Source of the DNA: Pseudomonas crudilactis | GTDB lineage: Bacteria > Pseudomonadota > Gammaproteobacteria > Pseudomonadales > Pseudomonadaceae | Direction of reading: 5' to 3' | Assembly: GCF_013433315.1 (NCBI RefSeq) | Contig: NZ_WXVV01000014.1 | Span: 1-64,000 of the forward strand | Length of the DNA stretch: 64,000 nt | Shown here: piece after piece, positions 43,617 through 51,831 of the stretch | How positions within the stretch are numbered: the first letter of the stretch is position 1 | Layout: the number at the start of each line of letters is the position of its first letter | Translations under genes and position numbers: made by a program | The notes under the pieces: model-generated | Told to the model about the DNA's origin: nothing | Databases searched by the model: none | The model's input: the letters and a program-made list of their open reading frames with translations, nothing else

Positions 43617-44384
43617 TTAGAACGTATCTTTCCAGGCCCGCAGAGCCGCAAATACCTCACTCGGCGCCCGGTTTTGAGCGCCTGCCCGTTCGTCCACTTT
43701 TTGTGTAACTAATGTTTCAGTGGTACGCAAAAACGGGTTTGTGAGCTTTTCCAGGGCCAAAGTCGAGGGCAGGGTCATCACACCGTTTTGCCGTTGCTGG
43801 CTGACTTTTTCCAGACGGGCGGCAATGTCCGGGTTCGTCGGTTCGACGGCGGCGGCAAACTTAAGGTTGCTCAGGGTGTATTCATGGGTGCAGTAGACCA
43901 GCGTATCTTCGGGCAAAGCGGCGAGGCGGCTGAGCGAGTGGTGCATTTGCTCCGGCGTACCTTCAAACAAACGTCCGCAACCGGCAGCGAACAGCGTGTC
44001 GCCGCAGAACAGCAGGCCGTGGTGGTAATAGGCAATGTGGCCCAAAGTGTGACCGGGCACCGCGTAGACATCGAAATCCCAGCCGAGCACGCTGACCGTG
44101 TCGTTGTCCTTGAGCGCCACATCGCGCCCCGGAATGCTTTCGCTGGCCGGACCGTAGACTTTCGCACCGCTCAGCGCTTTCAGGCGTTCGACGCCGCCGA
44201 CGTGATCATGATGGTGGTGAGTGATCAGAATATCGCTCAACACCCAGCCCGGATGCGCTTCGAGCCACGCCTGCACCGGCGCGGCATCGCCCGGGTCGAC
44301 CACCGCGCAGCGCTGGGTGCGGTGATCCTGTAACAACCAGATGTAGTTGTCGGTGAACGCGGGCAGGGCACTGATCTGTATCAT
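43617..44384 (-). CDS. gloB: Hydroxyacylglutathione hydrolase (glyoxalase II)
   Basis: A 255-residue metallo-beta-lactamase-fold enzyme that hydrolyses S-lactoylglutathione, completing methylglyoxal detoxification. The binuclear metal site is THHHHDHVGG, with further ligands in VPGHTLGHIAYY and FCGDTLF, and the substrate-binding CTHEYTLSNL near 165-175. The family-typical start MIQISALPAFTDNYIWLL is at 44384. Divergent from the methyltransferase gene, with a 66-bp gap. Confidence 0.94.
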   Translation of the reverse strand: MIQISALPAFTDNYIWLLQDHRTQRCAVVDPGDAAPVQAWLEAHPGWVLSDILITHHHHDHVGGVERLKALSGAKVYGPASESIPGRDVALKDNDTVSVLGWDFDVYAVPGHTLGHIAYYHHGLLFCGDTLFAAGCGRLFEGTPEQMHHSLSRLAALPEDTLVYCTHEYTLSNLKFAAAVEPTNPDIAARLEKVSQQRQNGVMTLPSTLALEKLTNPFLRTTETLVTQKVDERAGAQNRAPSEVFAALRAWKDTF

Positions 44385-44450
44385 CGTCGGAATTCGCCAA
44401 GCGGAAAACATTGGCGCATCTTAGTAGTTCCTGGCGCTTTGGAGAATGCG

Positions 44451-45209
44451 ATGAGTGATAAAGCGTTCGCACAGGCTGATCCTGACTGGCTGGCCCTGAT
44501 CGGTGCAGCCCGTGAATGGCTGTCCGGCCCGCTCGGGCAATTTCTGCTCGATGAAGAGCGGCGCATGCTCGAAGACGAGTTGGGCCGCTTCTTTGGCGGT
44601 TATCTGGTGCATTACGGGCCATCGGCCGAAACCCCGCCGGCAGCGCCGCAGGTGCAGCGCAATGTGCGTCTTGGTGCGCCGTTGCCCGGCGTCGAGATCG
44701 TCTGCGAAGAGCAGGCCTGGCCGCTGAGCGAGCACGCCGCCGACGTGGTGGTGATGCAGCACGGTCTGGATTTCTGCCTGTCACCCCACGGTTTGTTGCG
44801 TGAAGCGGCAAGCAGCGTGCGCCCCGGCGGGCATTTGCTGATCATTGGCATCAACCCGTGGAGCACTTGGGGCTTGCGCCATGTTTTTGCTCACGACGCC
44901 TTGCGTCAGGCGCGCTGCATCTCGCCGTCACGGGTCGCCGACTGGCTCAATCTGCTGGGCTTCGCGCTGGAGAAACGCCGCTTCGGGTGCTATCGTCCGC
45001 CGCTCGCGTCAGCCAAGTGGCAGGCCCGACTGGCCGGCTGGGAACGCAAGGCTGGTGACTGGCAACTGTCGGGCGGCGGCTTCTATTTACTGGTCGCGCG
45101 AAAGATTGTGGTCGGGCTGCGGCCGCTGCGTCAGGAGCGTCGCGAGCCGATGGGCAAGCTGATTCCGCTGCCGATGGCCAAGGTCAATCGTCGGCGCATC
45201 GAACCGTAA
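44451..45209 (+). CDS. Class I SAM-dependent methyltransferase
   Basis: A 252-residue methyltransferase-like protein found between gloB and rnhA in Pseudomonas. Motif I is degenerate (LGAPLPGVEIVCEEQAWPL), but the later region HAADVVVMQHGLDFCLSPHGLLREAASSVRPGGHLLIIG is typical of motifs II-IV. Substrate unknown. GGAGA ends 6 nt before ATG 44451. Confidence 0.8.
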   Translation: MSDKAFAQADPDWLALIGAAREWLSGPLGQFLLDEERRMLEDELGRFFGGYLVHYGPSAETPPAAPQVQRNVRLGAPLPGVEIVCEEQAWPLSEHAADVVVMQHGLDFCLSPHGLLREAASSVRPGGHLLIIGINPWSTWGLRHVFAHDALRQARCISPSRVADWLNLLGFALEKRRFGCYRPPLASAKWQARLAGWERKAGDWQLSGGGFYLLVARKIVVGLRPLRQERREPMGKLIPLPMAKVNRRRIEP

Positions 45210-45225
45210 ACCTTCTTTTATTCGT

Positions 45226-45244
45226 GGCCGGGCTTGTCCCGGCC
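45226..45244. other. Hairpin between methyltransferase gene and rnhA
   Basis: GGCCGGG and CCCGGCC form a perfect 7-bp stem around CTTGT, 17 bp past the methyltransferase stop. There is no T-run after it on the plus strand, so it is not a standard terminator; it resembles short intergenic REP-like hairpins. Confidence 0.5.
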
Positions 45245-45300
45245 TCGGTCATTGTCGGTCCGTGATCGGCAAGACAGGCATTTATTCTGGATAGAGTGGC

Positions 45301-45771
45301 ATGAGCGAAAGCGTTGAAAGCGTCGACACCGTAGAGCTGTTTACTGACGGCGCCTGCAAGGGCAACCCCGGCCCGGGCGGCTGGGGCGCCTTGCTGGTGT
45401 GCAAGGGCGTCGAGAAGGAACTGTGGGGTGGCGAAGCCAACACCACCAATAACCGCATGGAACTGCTCGGCGCGATTCGCGGCCTCGAAGCCTTGAAGCG
45501 ACCGTGTGAAGTGCTGTTGGTGACCGACTCGCAGTACGTGATGAAGGGCATCAACGAGTGGATGGCCAACTGGAAAAAGCGTGGCTGGAAAACCGCAGCG
45601 AAAGAGCCGGTGAAAAACGCTGATCTGTGGAAAGAGCTGGACGAGCAGGTCAACCGCCACAAGGTCACCTGGAAATGGGTGCGTGGGCACATTGGCCATC
45701 ACGGTAACGAGCGGGCGGACCAGTTGGCGAATCGTGGGGTAGATGAGGTTCGCGGTTACAAGCAGTCCTGA
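45301..45771 (+). CDS. rnhA: Ribonuclease HI
   Basis: A 156-residue enzyme that cuts RNA in RNA-DNA hybrids. The catalytic acids are in ELFTDGACKGNPGPGGWG (D), NNRMELLG (E), LLVTDSQYV (D) and HGNERADQLA (D). The basic handle KKRGWKTAAKEPVKN is present. Length matches E. coli RNase HI (155). Gene order with dnaQ is the usual proteobacterial one, although here they are co-directional rather than divergent. Confidence 0.96.
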   Translation: MSESVESVDTVELFTDGACKGNPGPGGWGALLVCKGVEKELWGGEANTTNNRMELLGAIRGLEALKRPCEVLLVTDSQYVMKGINEWMANWKKRGWKTAAKEPVKNADLWKELDEQVNRHKVTWKWVRGHIGHHGNERADQLANRGVDEVRGYKQS

Positions 45772-45797
45772 TTTCGCTTCTGAACCGTGGTGCGGCC

Positions 45798-45876
45798 ATT
45801 CGCGAGCAAGCTCGCTCCCACACTGGATAGTGTTCACAACACACATCCACTGTGGGAGCGAGCTTGCTCGCGAATG
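45798..45876. repeat. Inverted pair of REP arms in reversed orientation
   Basis: Unlike most elements here, the order is GCGAGCAAGCTCGCTCCCAC first and GTGGGAGCGAGCTTGCTCGC second, so the arms point away from each other around about 30 bp. It lies between rnhA and dnaQ. Confidence 0.88.
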
Positions 45877-45963
45877 GGACGCCACGGTCTGCCTGAAACA
45901 CCCCGCCGAGCGTGTTAACATCCGCGTTTTTTGCAAGATCGACCCGTTGAGAGCTGAACACTG

Positions 45964-46722
45964 ATGGCCACCAGATCCGTTGTACTCGATACCGAAACCA
46001 CCGGCATGCCGGTGACCGATGGTCACCGGATCATTGAAATTGGTTGTGTCGAACTGATCGGTCGGCGCCTGACCGGCCGGCATTTTCACGTTTACCTGCA
46101 ACCGGATCGCGAGAGTGATGAAGGCGCCATCGGCGTTCACGGCATCACCAACGAATTCCTCGTCGGCAAGCCGCGTTTCGCCGAAGTCGCCGATGAGTTC
46201 TTCGAGTTCATCAAAGGCGCGCAGCTGATCATCCACAACGCGGCGTTCGACGTTGGCTTCATCAACAACGAATTCGCCTTGATGGGTCGGCAGGATCGCG
46301 CCGACATCACCCAGCACTGCTCGATTCTCGACACCCTGATGATGGCCCGGGAACGTCACCCGGGGCAGCGCAACAGCCTCGATGCGTTGTGCAAACGTTA
46401 TGGTGTCGACAACTCCGGCCGTGAATTGCACGGCGCCTTGCTCGACTCGGAGATTCTCGCCGACGTCTACCTGACCATGACCGGTGGCCAGACGAGTCTG
46501 TCGCTGGCGGGCAATGCGTCGGATGGTAATGGCTCGGGCGAGGGCGCAGACAACTCCGCGACCGAGATTCGTCGCTTGCCGGCCGATCGCCAGCCTGCGC
46601 GGATCATTCGTGCGACTGAAGATGAATTGGCGGCGCATCTGGTGCGGCTGGAGATTATCGCCAAGTCTGCCGGTGGCCCGGCGTTATGGACGCAGATCGC
46701 CGAAGCCGACGCCCAAGCCTGA
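45964..46722 (+). CDS. dnaQ: DNA polymerase III epsilon subunit (proofreading exonuclease)
   Basis: A 252-residue 3'-5' exonuclease of the replicative polymerase core. Exo I is VLDTETTGM, Exo II is IIHNAAFDVGFINNEF and Exo III is HGALLDSEILADVYL. The C-terminal tail that binds the alpha subunit follows a flexible, Gly/Ser/Asp-rich linker (about 180-200). It is followed by an intrinsic terminator. Confidence 0.96.
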   Translation: MATRSVVLDTETTGMPVTDGHRIIEIGCVELIGRRLTGRHFHVYLQPDRESDEGAIGVHGITNEFLVGKPRFAEVADEFFEFIKGAQLIIHNAAFDVGFINNEFALMGRQDRADITQHCSILDTLMMARERHPGQRNSLDALCKRYGVDNSGRELHGALLDSEILADVYLTMTGGQTSLSLAGNASDGNGSGEGADNSATEIRRLPADRQPARIIRATEDELAAHLVRLEIIAKSAGGPALWTQIAEADAQA

Positions 46723-46728
46723 AGATCA

Positions 46729-46756
46729 AAAGATCGCAGCCCAGGCTGCGATCTTT
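46729..46756 (+). terminator. Intrinsic terminator of dnaQ
   Basis: AAAGATCGCAGC and GCTGCGATCTTT form a perfect 12-bp stem around four bases, 6 bp after the dnaQ stop, followed by a T-rich tract (GCTTTTGG). Confidence 0.85.
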
Positions 46757-46776
46757 GCTTTTGGCGGCATGAAGCC

Positions 46777-46797
46777 AAGTGGCCACCCTCGCCACTT
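46777..46797. promoter_or_regulatory. 7-7-7 inverted repeat upstream of ldcA
   Basis: AAGTGGC, seven bases, GCCACTT: a perfect palindrome whose centre is about 78 bp before the ldcA ATG. The placement suits an operator near the promoter. It does not match the ArgR site design that I recall for P. aeruginosa. Confidence 0.5.
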
Positions 46798-46864
46798 TCG
46801 CTGCAACCCTCTACCCTGAGTGCATTGGCAGCTGCAAACCTGCCGCCTCAGGACACTGAGCCTC

Positions 46865-49120
46865 ATGTACAAAGATTTGAAGTTTCCGGTGTTGATCGTC
46901 CATCGCGACATCAAGGCCGACACGGTCGCCGGTGACCGTATCCGTGGCATCGCCCGGGAGTTGGAGCAGGAAGGGTTCAATATCGTTTCGGCCATCGACT
47001 ACGCCGAAGGGCGGTTGGTGGCGTCGACCCATCATGGCCTCGCGTGCATGCTGATCGCCGCCGAGGACGCCAGCACCAACTCGCATCTTTTGCAGAACAT
47101 GGCCGAATTGATCGGACTGGCGCGGGTGCGGGCGCCGGATCTGCCGATCTTCGCCCTTGGCGAGCAAGTCACCCTGGAAAACGCGCCGGCCGATGCCATG
47201 GCCGAGCTCAATCAACTGCGTGGCATCCTCTATCTGTTCGAAGACACCGTGCCGTTTCTGGCCCGGCAAGTAGCACGGGCCGCGCGCAAGTATCTGAATG
47301 GTTTGTTGCCACCGTTTTTCAAGGCGCTGGTGCAGCACACCGCCGATTCCAATTATTCTTGGCACACCCCCGGTCATGGAGGCGGTGTGGCCTATCACAA
47401 GAGTCCGGTGGGGCAGGCGTTTCACCAGTTTTTTGGCGAAAACACCCTGCGTTCGGATTTGTCGGTGTCGGTGCCGGAACTCGGCTCGCTGCTCGATCAC
47501 ACCGGGCCACTCGCCGAAGCAGAAGCACGTGCTGCGCGCAATTTCGGCGCCGATCACACCTTTTTCGTGATCAATGGCACCTCGACCGCCAACAAGATTG
47601 TCTGGCACTCGATGGTCGGGCGCGATGATCTGGTGCTGGTCGATCGCAACTGCCACAAGTCGGTGTTGCACGCGATCATCATGACCGGGGCGATTCCGCT
47701 GTACCTGTGCCCGGAGCGCAATGAGCTGGGCATTATCGGGCCGATTCCGCTGAGCGAATTCAGCCGCGAATCGATTCAAGCGAAGATCGACGCCAGTCCG
47801 TTGACCAAGGGCCGTGCGCCGAAAGTCAAACTCGCCGTGGTGACTAACTCGACCTACGACGGCCTCTGCTACAACGCCGAACTGATCAAGCAGAGCCTCG
47901 GCAACAGCGTCGAGGTCCTGCATTTCGACGAAGCCTGGTACGCCTACGCGGCGTTTCATGAGTTTTTCGCCGGGCGCTATGGCATGGCCACTTCGCGTAG
48001 CGAAGACAGCCCGCTGGTATTCACCACCCATTCCACGCACAAGCTGCTCGCTGCGTTCAGTCAGGCGTCGATGATTCATGTGCAGGATGGCGGTGCGCGG
48101 CAGCTGGATCGCGACCGTTTCAACGAAGCGTTCATGATGCACATCTCGACGTCGCCGCAGTACAGCATCATCGCCTCGCTGGACGTCGCGTCGGCGATGA
48201 TGGAAGGCCCGGCCGGTCGTTCGCTGTTGCAGGAAACCTTTGATGAAGCCCTGAGCTTTCGCCGCGCGCTGGCCAATCTGCGCCAGCACATTGCCGCCGA
48301 TGACTGGTGGTTTTCGATCTGGCAGCCGCCGGGTGTCGAAGGCATCGACCGCGTGCAGACCGCAGACTGGTTATTGCAACCGGATGCCGAATGGCACGGC
48401 TTTGGTGAGGTCAGTGACGATTACGTTTTGCTCGATCCGATCAAGGTCACGCTGGTGATGCCAGGGCTGAACGCTGGCGGTGCGCTGAGCGAGAAGGGCA
48501 TTCCGGCGGCGGTGGTCAGCAAGTTTCTCTGGGAGCGTGGGTTGGTCGTCGAAAAAACAGGCTTGTATTCCTTTCTGGTGTTGTTTTCGATGGGCATCAC
48601 CAAAGGCAAGTGGAGCACGCTGCTCACTGAACTGCTGGAGTTCAAGCGCAGTTACGACGCCAACGTGCGCCTCGACAGTTGCCTGCCGTGCGTCGCCCAG
48701 CAAGACACCGCGCGTTATCGCGGCATGGGCCTGCGTGATTTGTGCGATCAACTGCACACCTGTTACCGCAGCAATGCCACGGCCAAACACCTCAAGCGCA
48801 TGTACACCGTGCTGCCGGAAATTGCCATGAAACCGGCCCACGCCTACGATCATCTGGTGCGCGGCGAAGTCGAAGCGGTGCCGATCGATGATCTGGAAGG
48901 ACGCATCGCCGCGGTGATGCTGGTGCCGTATCCGCCGGGGATTCCGCTGATCATGCCCGGCGAACGCTTTACCGAATCGACCCGCTCGATCATTGATTAT
49001 CTGAAATTCGCTCGCACGTTCGATAGCAGCTTCCCCGGTTTTGTCGCGGATGTGCATGGATTGCAGCACGAAGACGAGGGCAATGGACGGCAATACACCG
49101 TCGATTGCGTCAAGGAATGA
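46865..49120 (+). CDS. ldcA: Lysine decarboxylase (Orn/Lys/Arg decarboxylase family)
   Basis: A 751-residue PLP enzyme whose length and sequence match, from memory, P. aeruginosa LdcA (PA1818), which converts lysine to cadaverine. Domain order: receiver-like N-terminal wing (about 1-130), a PLP fold-type I domain with the SNYSWHTPGHGGG entry motif and the PLP lysine K393 in THSTHKLLAAFSQ, and a C-terminal domain (YPPGIPLIMPGERF). The ATG at 46865 reproduces the LdcA start MYKDLKFPVLIVHRDIKAD. Substrate preference (lysine over arginine or ornithine) is by homology only. Confidence 0.92.
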   Translation: MYKDLKFPVLIVHRDIKADTVAGDRIRGIARELEQEGFNIVSAIDYAEGRLVASTHHGLACMLIAAEDASTNSHLLQNMAELIGLARVRAPDLPIFALGEQVTLENAPADAMAELNQLRGILYLFEDTVPFLARQVARAARKYLNGLLPPFFKALVQHTADSNYSWHTPGHGGGVAYHKSPVGQAFHQFFGENTLRSDLSVSVPELGSLLDHTGPLAEAEARAARNFGADHTFFVINGTSTANKIVWHSMVGRDDLVLVDRNCHKSVLHAIIMTGAIPLYLCPERNELGIIGPIPLSEFSRESIQAKIDASPLTKGRAPKVKLAVVTNSTYDGLCYNAELIKQSLGNSVEVLHFDEAWYAYAAFHEFFAGRYGMATSRSEDSPLVFTTHSTHKLLAAFSQASMIHVQDGGARQLDRDRFNEAFMMHISTSPQYSIIASLDVASAMMEGPAGRSLLQETFDEALSFRRALANLRQHIAADDWWFSIWQPPGVEGIDRVQTADWLLQPDAEWHGFGEVSDDYVLLDPIKVTLVMPGLNAGGALSEKGIPAAVVSKFLWERGLVVEKTGLYSFLVLFSMGITKGKWSTLLTELLEFKRSYDANVRLDSCLPCVAQQDTARYRGMGLRDLCDQLHTCYRSNATAKHLKRMYTVLPEIAMKPAHAYDHLVRGEVEAVPIDDLEGRIAAVMLVPYPPGIPLIMPGERFTESTRSIIDYLKFARTFDSSFPGFVADVHGLQHEDEGNGRQYTVDCVKE

Positions 49121-49134
49121 GGACTTTTCCCAGT

Positions 49135-49749
49135 ATGCAACCGGTCATGAATCCGAAATACCCAGGGCTGTCGGTGCGGGTTGCCGATGAAGGCTTTGCG
49201 CCGTATATCTGGGGCAGCGACTTCAGTTTCGAGGTTGCCGCCTATGGCGCCGCCGTGATCGGCCAGCCTGTCGAGCAATGGCGGGTGACGCCGATCGTGC
49301 CGTACCGCAAGTGCTACGGCATCGATCCGGAGGAATTCAGCGCTTTCCACAACGCGCCGGACAGCGCGATTTTCATGGCCTATCTCGACGATGAGCCGGT
49401 TGGCCATCTGGTGATCAGCACCAACTGGAACGGCTTCGCGCATATCGATGAGCTGGCGGTGCATGCGCCGGCCCGGCGCCATGGTGTGGCCAAGGCGTTG
49501 CTGGATGTCGCGCAGTTCTGGAGCCGCAAGAAAAAACTGCCGGGGATCATGCTCGAAACCCAGAACAACAACCTTGGCGCTTGTCGGTTGTATGAGCGTT
49601 GCGGCTACGTGATTGGTGGCGTGGACCAGTTGCGTTATCGCGGCATTGATCCGAACACCGCCGAAGTAGCGCTGTTCTGGTATCGATTGTTCGATAATCC
49701 GCTGGAGAATTCGCTCAGCTCGCCAGCATCGCCTCGGCTTGTTCCGTGA
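49135..49749 (+). CDS. GNAT-family N-acetyltransferase
   Basis: A 204-residue acetyltransferase; the acetyl-CoA motif is IDELAVHAPARRHGVAKALLDVAQFW and the following LETQNNNLGACRLYERCGY. It resembles streptothricin-type acetyltransferases, but its substrate is unknown. The start is uncertain: ATG 49135 is taken with GAGG 12 nt upstream; an ATG at 49117 overlaps the ldcA stop and its purine-rich site is too close; ATG 49147 is a third option. It ends inside the convergent LysR gene (35-nt overlap). Confidence 0.8.
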   Translation: MQPVMNPKYPGLSVRVADEGFAPYIWGSDFSFEVAAYGAAVIGQPVEQWRVTPIVPYRKCYGIDPEEFSAFHNAPDSAIFMAYLDDEPVGHLVISTNWNGFAHIDELAVHAPARRHGVAKALLDVAQFWSRKKKLPGIMLETQNNNLGACRLYERCGYVIGGVDQLRYRGIDPNTAEVALFWYRLFDNPLENSLSSPASPRLVP

Positions 49750-50608
49750 CGATGGTGAGCAGAGTCTGAATCGCCGCTGACGGCGCGGCGTGCTTGAAGG
49801 TCAGGGCGTAGAGGCTGATCGGTACGGCCGGTGACAGCGGGCAGACATCCAGCCCGGCAGAGCGTGCGCCCAGTGCGGTGAACGGGTCGACGATGGCCAG
49901 GCCTTCGCCGGCCTCGACCATGCTGCGCATCATCTGATGGGTTTGCACGCGAGTCTGGATGCTCGCTGCCGGGCGCAACGCCTGGAGTTTGTTTTCCAGC
50001 GCCGGGCTCAGCGGGTCCTGGCCTTCGAGGCCGACCATCGTCTGACCGGCCAGGTCCTGCAGGGAAATGTATTTCTGTTTTGGTTGCAGCCAGCCGTGGG
50101 GTGCGAGCAGTTGCAGCTTGCCCTGGGAAAGTGGCCGGCAATCAATGTCGGGGTGTTCGGGATCGTGCAGGCTCAAGCCCAGATCGCTTTCGCGCAACAA
50201 CAGGCTGCGGACGATATCGCGGGTCGGCGCGCTGAGCAGGCTGCACGGTGCATCGGGCAGGCGTCGGCGCAGGGCGGCGAGACTTTGCGGGAGTAATTGT
50301 TGCGCCAGCGGCGGTGTGCCGATGATGCGCAGTGGCGGGGCGAGGTATTGCTTGAGGCTGCTGGCCAGGCGTTGCACCGGCTCCAGCGCTTCATAAACGT
50401 GGGCGATTTCCACCTGCAACGCTCGTGCTTCCGGCGTCGATTGCAGGCGTCCGCGCACGCTGGCGAACAGCATGAACCCCAACTGACTCTCGGCTTCGCG
50501 CAAACGCTCTTCGACCTCGGCCACCGGCAACTGCAACCATTCGGCGGCGGTGCCCAGGTGACCGGTCTGCAAGAGCGCCTGAATCACTTCGATATGACGT
50601 AAACGCAT
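49715..50608 (-). CDS. LysR-family regulator
   Basis: A 297-residue LysR-type regulator. The N-terminal winged helix MRLRHIEVIQALLQTGHLGTAAEWLQLPVAEVEERLREAESQLG is somewhat diverged, and the effector domain covers about 90-290. Target and ligand unknown. Its last 35 nt overlap the end of the convergent GNAT gene, an arrangement that could cause mutual transcriptional interference. Confidence 0.85.
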   Translation of the reverse strand: MRLRHIEVIQALLQTGHLGTAAEWLQLPVAEVEERLREAESQLGFMLFASVRGRLQSTPEARALQVEIAHVYEALEPVQRLASSLKQYLAPPLRIIGTPPLAQQLLPQSLAALRRRLPDAPCSLLSAPTRDIVRSLLLRESDLGLSLHDPEHPDIDCRPLSQGKLQLLAPHGWLQPKQKYISLQDLAGQTMVGLEGQDPLSPALENKLQALRPAASIQTRVQTHQMMRSMVEAGEGLAIVDPFTALGARSAGLDVCPLSPAVPISLYALTFKHAAPSAAIQTLLTIVTEQAEAMLAS

Positions 50609-50693
50609 GCGTGAAGTCCATGTTCAGCAGGTGGGGTCAGTGGCTGAATCCTACCCCAAGTCTGCGCATATGACTTCTGCTCATAACGGTCAG

Positions 50694-50924
50694 TTATGAA
50701 GCGACGGTTGGCTCAGGCTCGCGGATCAGGGTGATGCCTGACTGAACCAGAAGAAACTCGTTGTCGTTGACCTTGTTGACGCGATCGCCAATGGCCAGTT
50801 TGTAAATGGGCTCCGAGCCAGTGGAACCGTCTGCCGACGGGTTGGATTCCTGGAACTCATGCACGGAATAAACGCGGCCTTCCGCATCTCTTGCATGGAA
50901 CTGACCGACCAGTACTGCTGCCAT
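50694..50924 (-). CDS. Conserved small protein of unknown function
   Basis: A 76-residue soluble protein (MAAVLVGQFHARDAEGRVYSVHEFQES...EPIYKLAIGDRVNKVNDNEFLLVQSGITL) of a type common in Pseudomonas but with no function I recognise. It looks like a small beta-rich domain. No signal peptide or cysteines. The leader carries a hairpin with a loop related to that of the DUF6124 leader (50952-50983). Confidence 0.75.
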   Translation of the reverse strand: MAAVLVGQFHARDAEGRVYSVHEFQESNPSADGSTGSEPIYKLAIGDRVNKVNDNEFLLVQSGITLIREPEPTVAS

Positions 50925-50951
50925 CTGCTTAGAACCTCTGGAGATAAAACG

Positions 50952-50983
50952 CTTGATTTGCGGCTTGGTAGACCGCCATCAAG
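50952..50983 (-). promoter_or_regulatory. Hairpin in the leader of the 76-residue gene
   Basis: CTTGAT / ATCAAG (outer, 6 bp) and GCGG / CCGC (inner, 4 bp) form a stem about 30 nt upstream of the ATG at 50924. On the minus strand the loop contains TCTACCAAG, and the motif GGTCTACCAA is shared with the DUF6124 leader. A second short palindrome, TTTTCCT-AC-AGGAAAA, lies at 50994-51007 or nearby. Confidence 0.5.
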
Positions 50984-51108
50984 GCCTGTAAGTTTTCCTA
51001 CAGGAAAAAAATAATCAGCGCGCGGGAATTTCCCATTGTGTGCTGGTGGAATCGTCACCGGATCATCTATAACTACGGGCTCCTCCCACGGACCATCGAG
51101 AGTCTTCC

Positions 51109-51666
51109 ATGAGCAATGTCTACAACGTCGCTGTAGTGGTCGGTAGCCTGCGTAAAGCATCGATCAATCGCAAAGTCGCCCTGGCACTGGCGGAGCTGGC
51201 GCCGGCGAACCTCAAGCTTGAGATTGTCGAAATTGGCGATCTGCCACTTTATAACGAAGATATCGACGGTGATTCACCGCCGGCAGCCTACAGCACTTTC
51301 CGGGAAAAAGTGGGTTCATCCGACGCGGTGCTGTTTGTCACGCCCGAATACAACCGTTCGGTGCCGGCGCCGTTGAAGAATGCCATCGATGTCGGCTCGC
51401 GGCCTTACGGCAAAGCTGTCTGGAGTGGCAAACCGGGGGCGGTGATCAGTGTATCGCCCGGCGCCATCGGTGGTTTCGGCGCGAATCAGCATCTGCGGCA
51501 GTCGTTCGTGTTTCTCAATGTGCCGTGCATGCAGCAGCCGGAGGCGTATCTGGGCGGGGCGGGTTCGGCGTTTGATGAGGCGGGCAAGTTGAGTGAGTCG
51601 GTGAAACCTTTTCTGCAGAGTTTTATCAATGCTTACGGACAATTCGTAGAGCAACACAAGAAGTAA
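51109..51666 (+). CDS. NAD(P)H-dependent FMN reductase (ChrR/azoreductase-like)
   Basis: A 185-residue flavodoxin-fold reductase. The FMN phosphate loop is VVGSLRKASINRKVA and the flavin-contacting FVTPEYNRSVPAPLKNAIDVGSRPYG is typical of the NADPH-dependent FMN reductase family that reduces quinones, chromate or azo dyes. The physiological substrate is unknown. It lies 166 bp upstream of an ArsB-type permease on the same strand, with a REPIN between. Confidence 0.87.
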   Translation: MSNVYNVAVVVGSLRKASINRKVALALAELAPANLKLEIVEIGDLPLYNEDIDGDSPPAAYSTFREKVGSSDAVLFVTPEYNRSVPAPLKNAIDVGSRPYGKAVWSGKPGAVISVSPGAIGGFGANQHLRQSFVFLNVPCMQQPEAYLGGAGSAFDEAGKLSESVKPFLQSFINAYGQFVEQHKK

Positions 51667-51698
51667 GCTCACCCAAATCCCTGGCACAACAGAGATCC

Positions 51699-51787
51699 TG
51701 TGGGAGCGAGCTTGCTCGCGAAGGGGCCATCAGTCACACATCATGGGTGACTGACAGTCCGCCTTCGCGAGCAAGCTCGCTCCCACA
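51699..51787. repeat. REPIN-type inverted repeat
   Basis: Arms GTGGGAGCGAGCTTGCTCGC and GCGAGCAAGCTCGCTCCCAC, between two co-directional genes. Confidence 0.9.
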
Positions 51788-51831
51788 GGTTTTAGTGTTT
51801 ATCTCTTCTACTTAATTTAAGGCTGTCGCGG

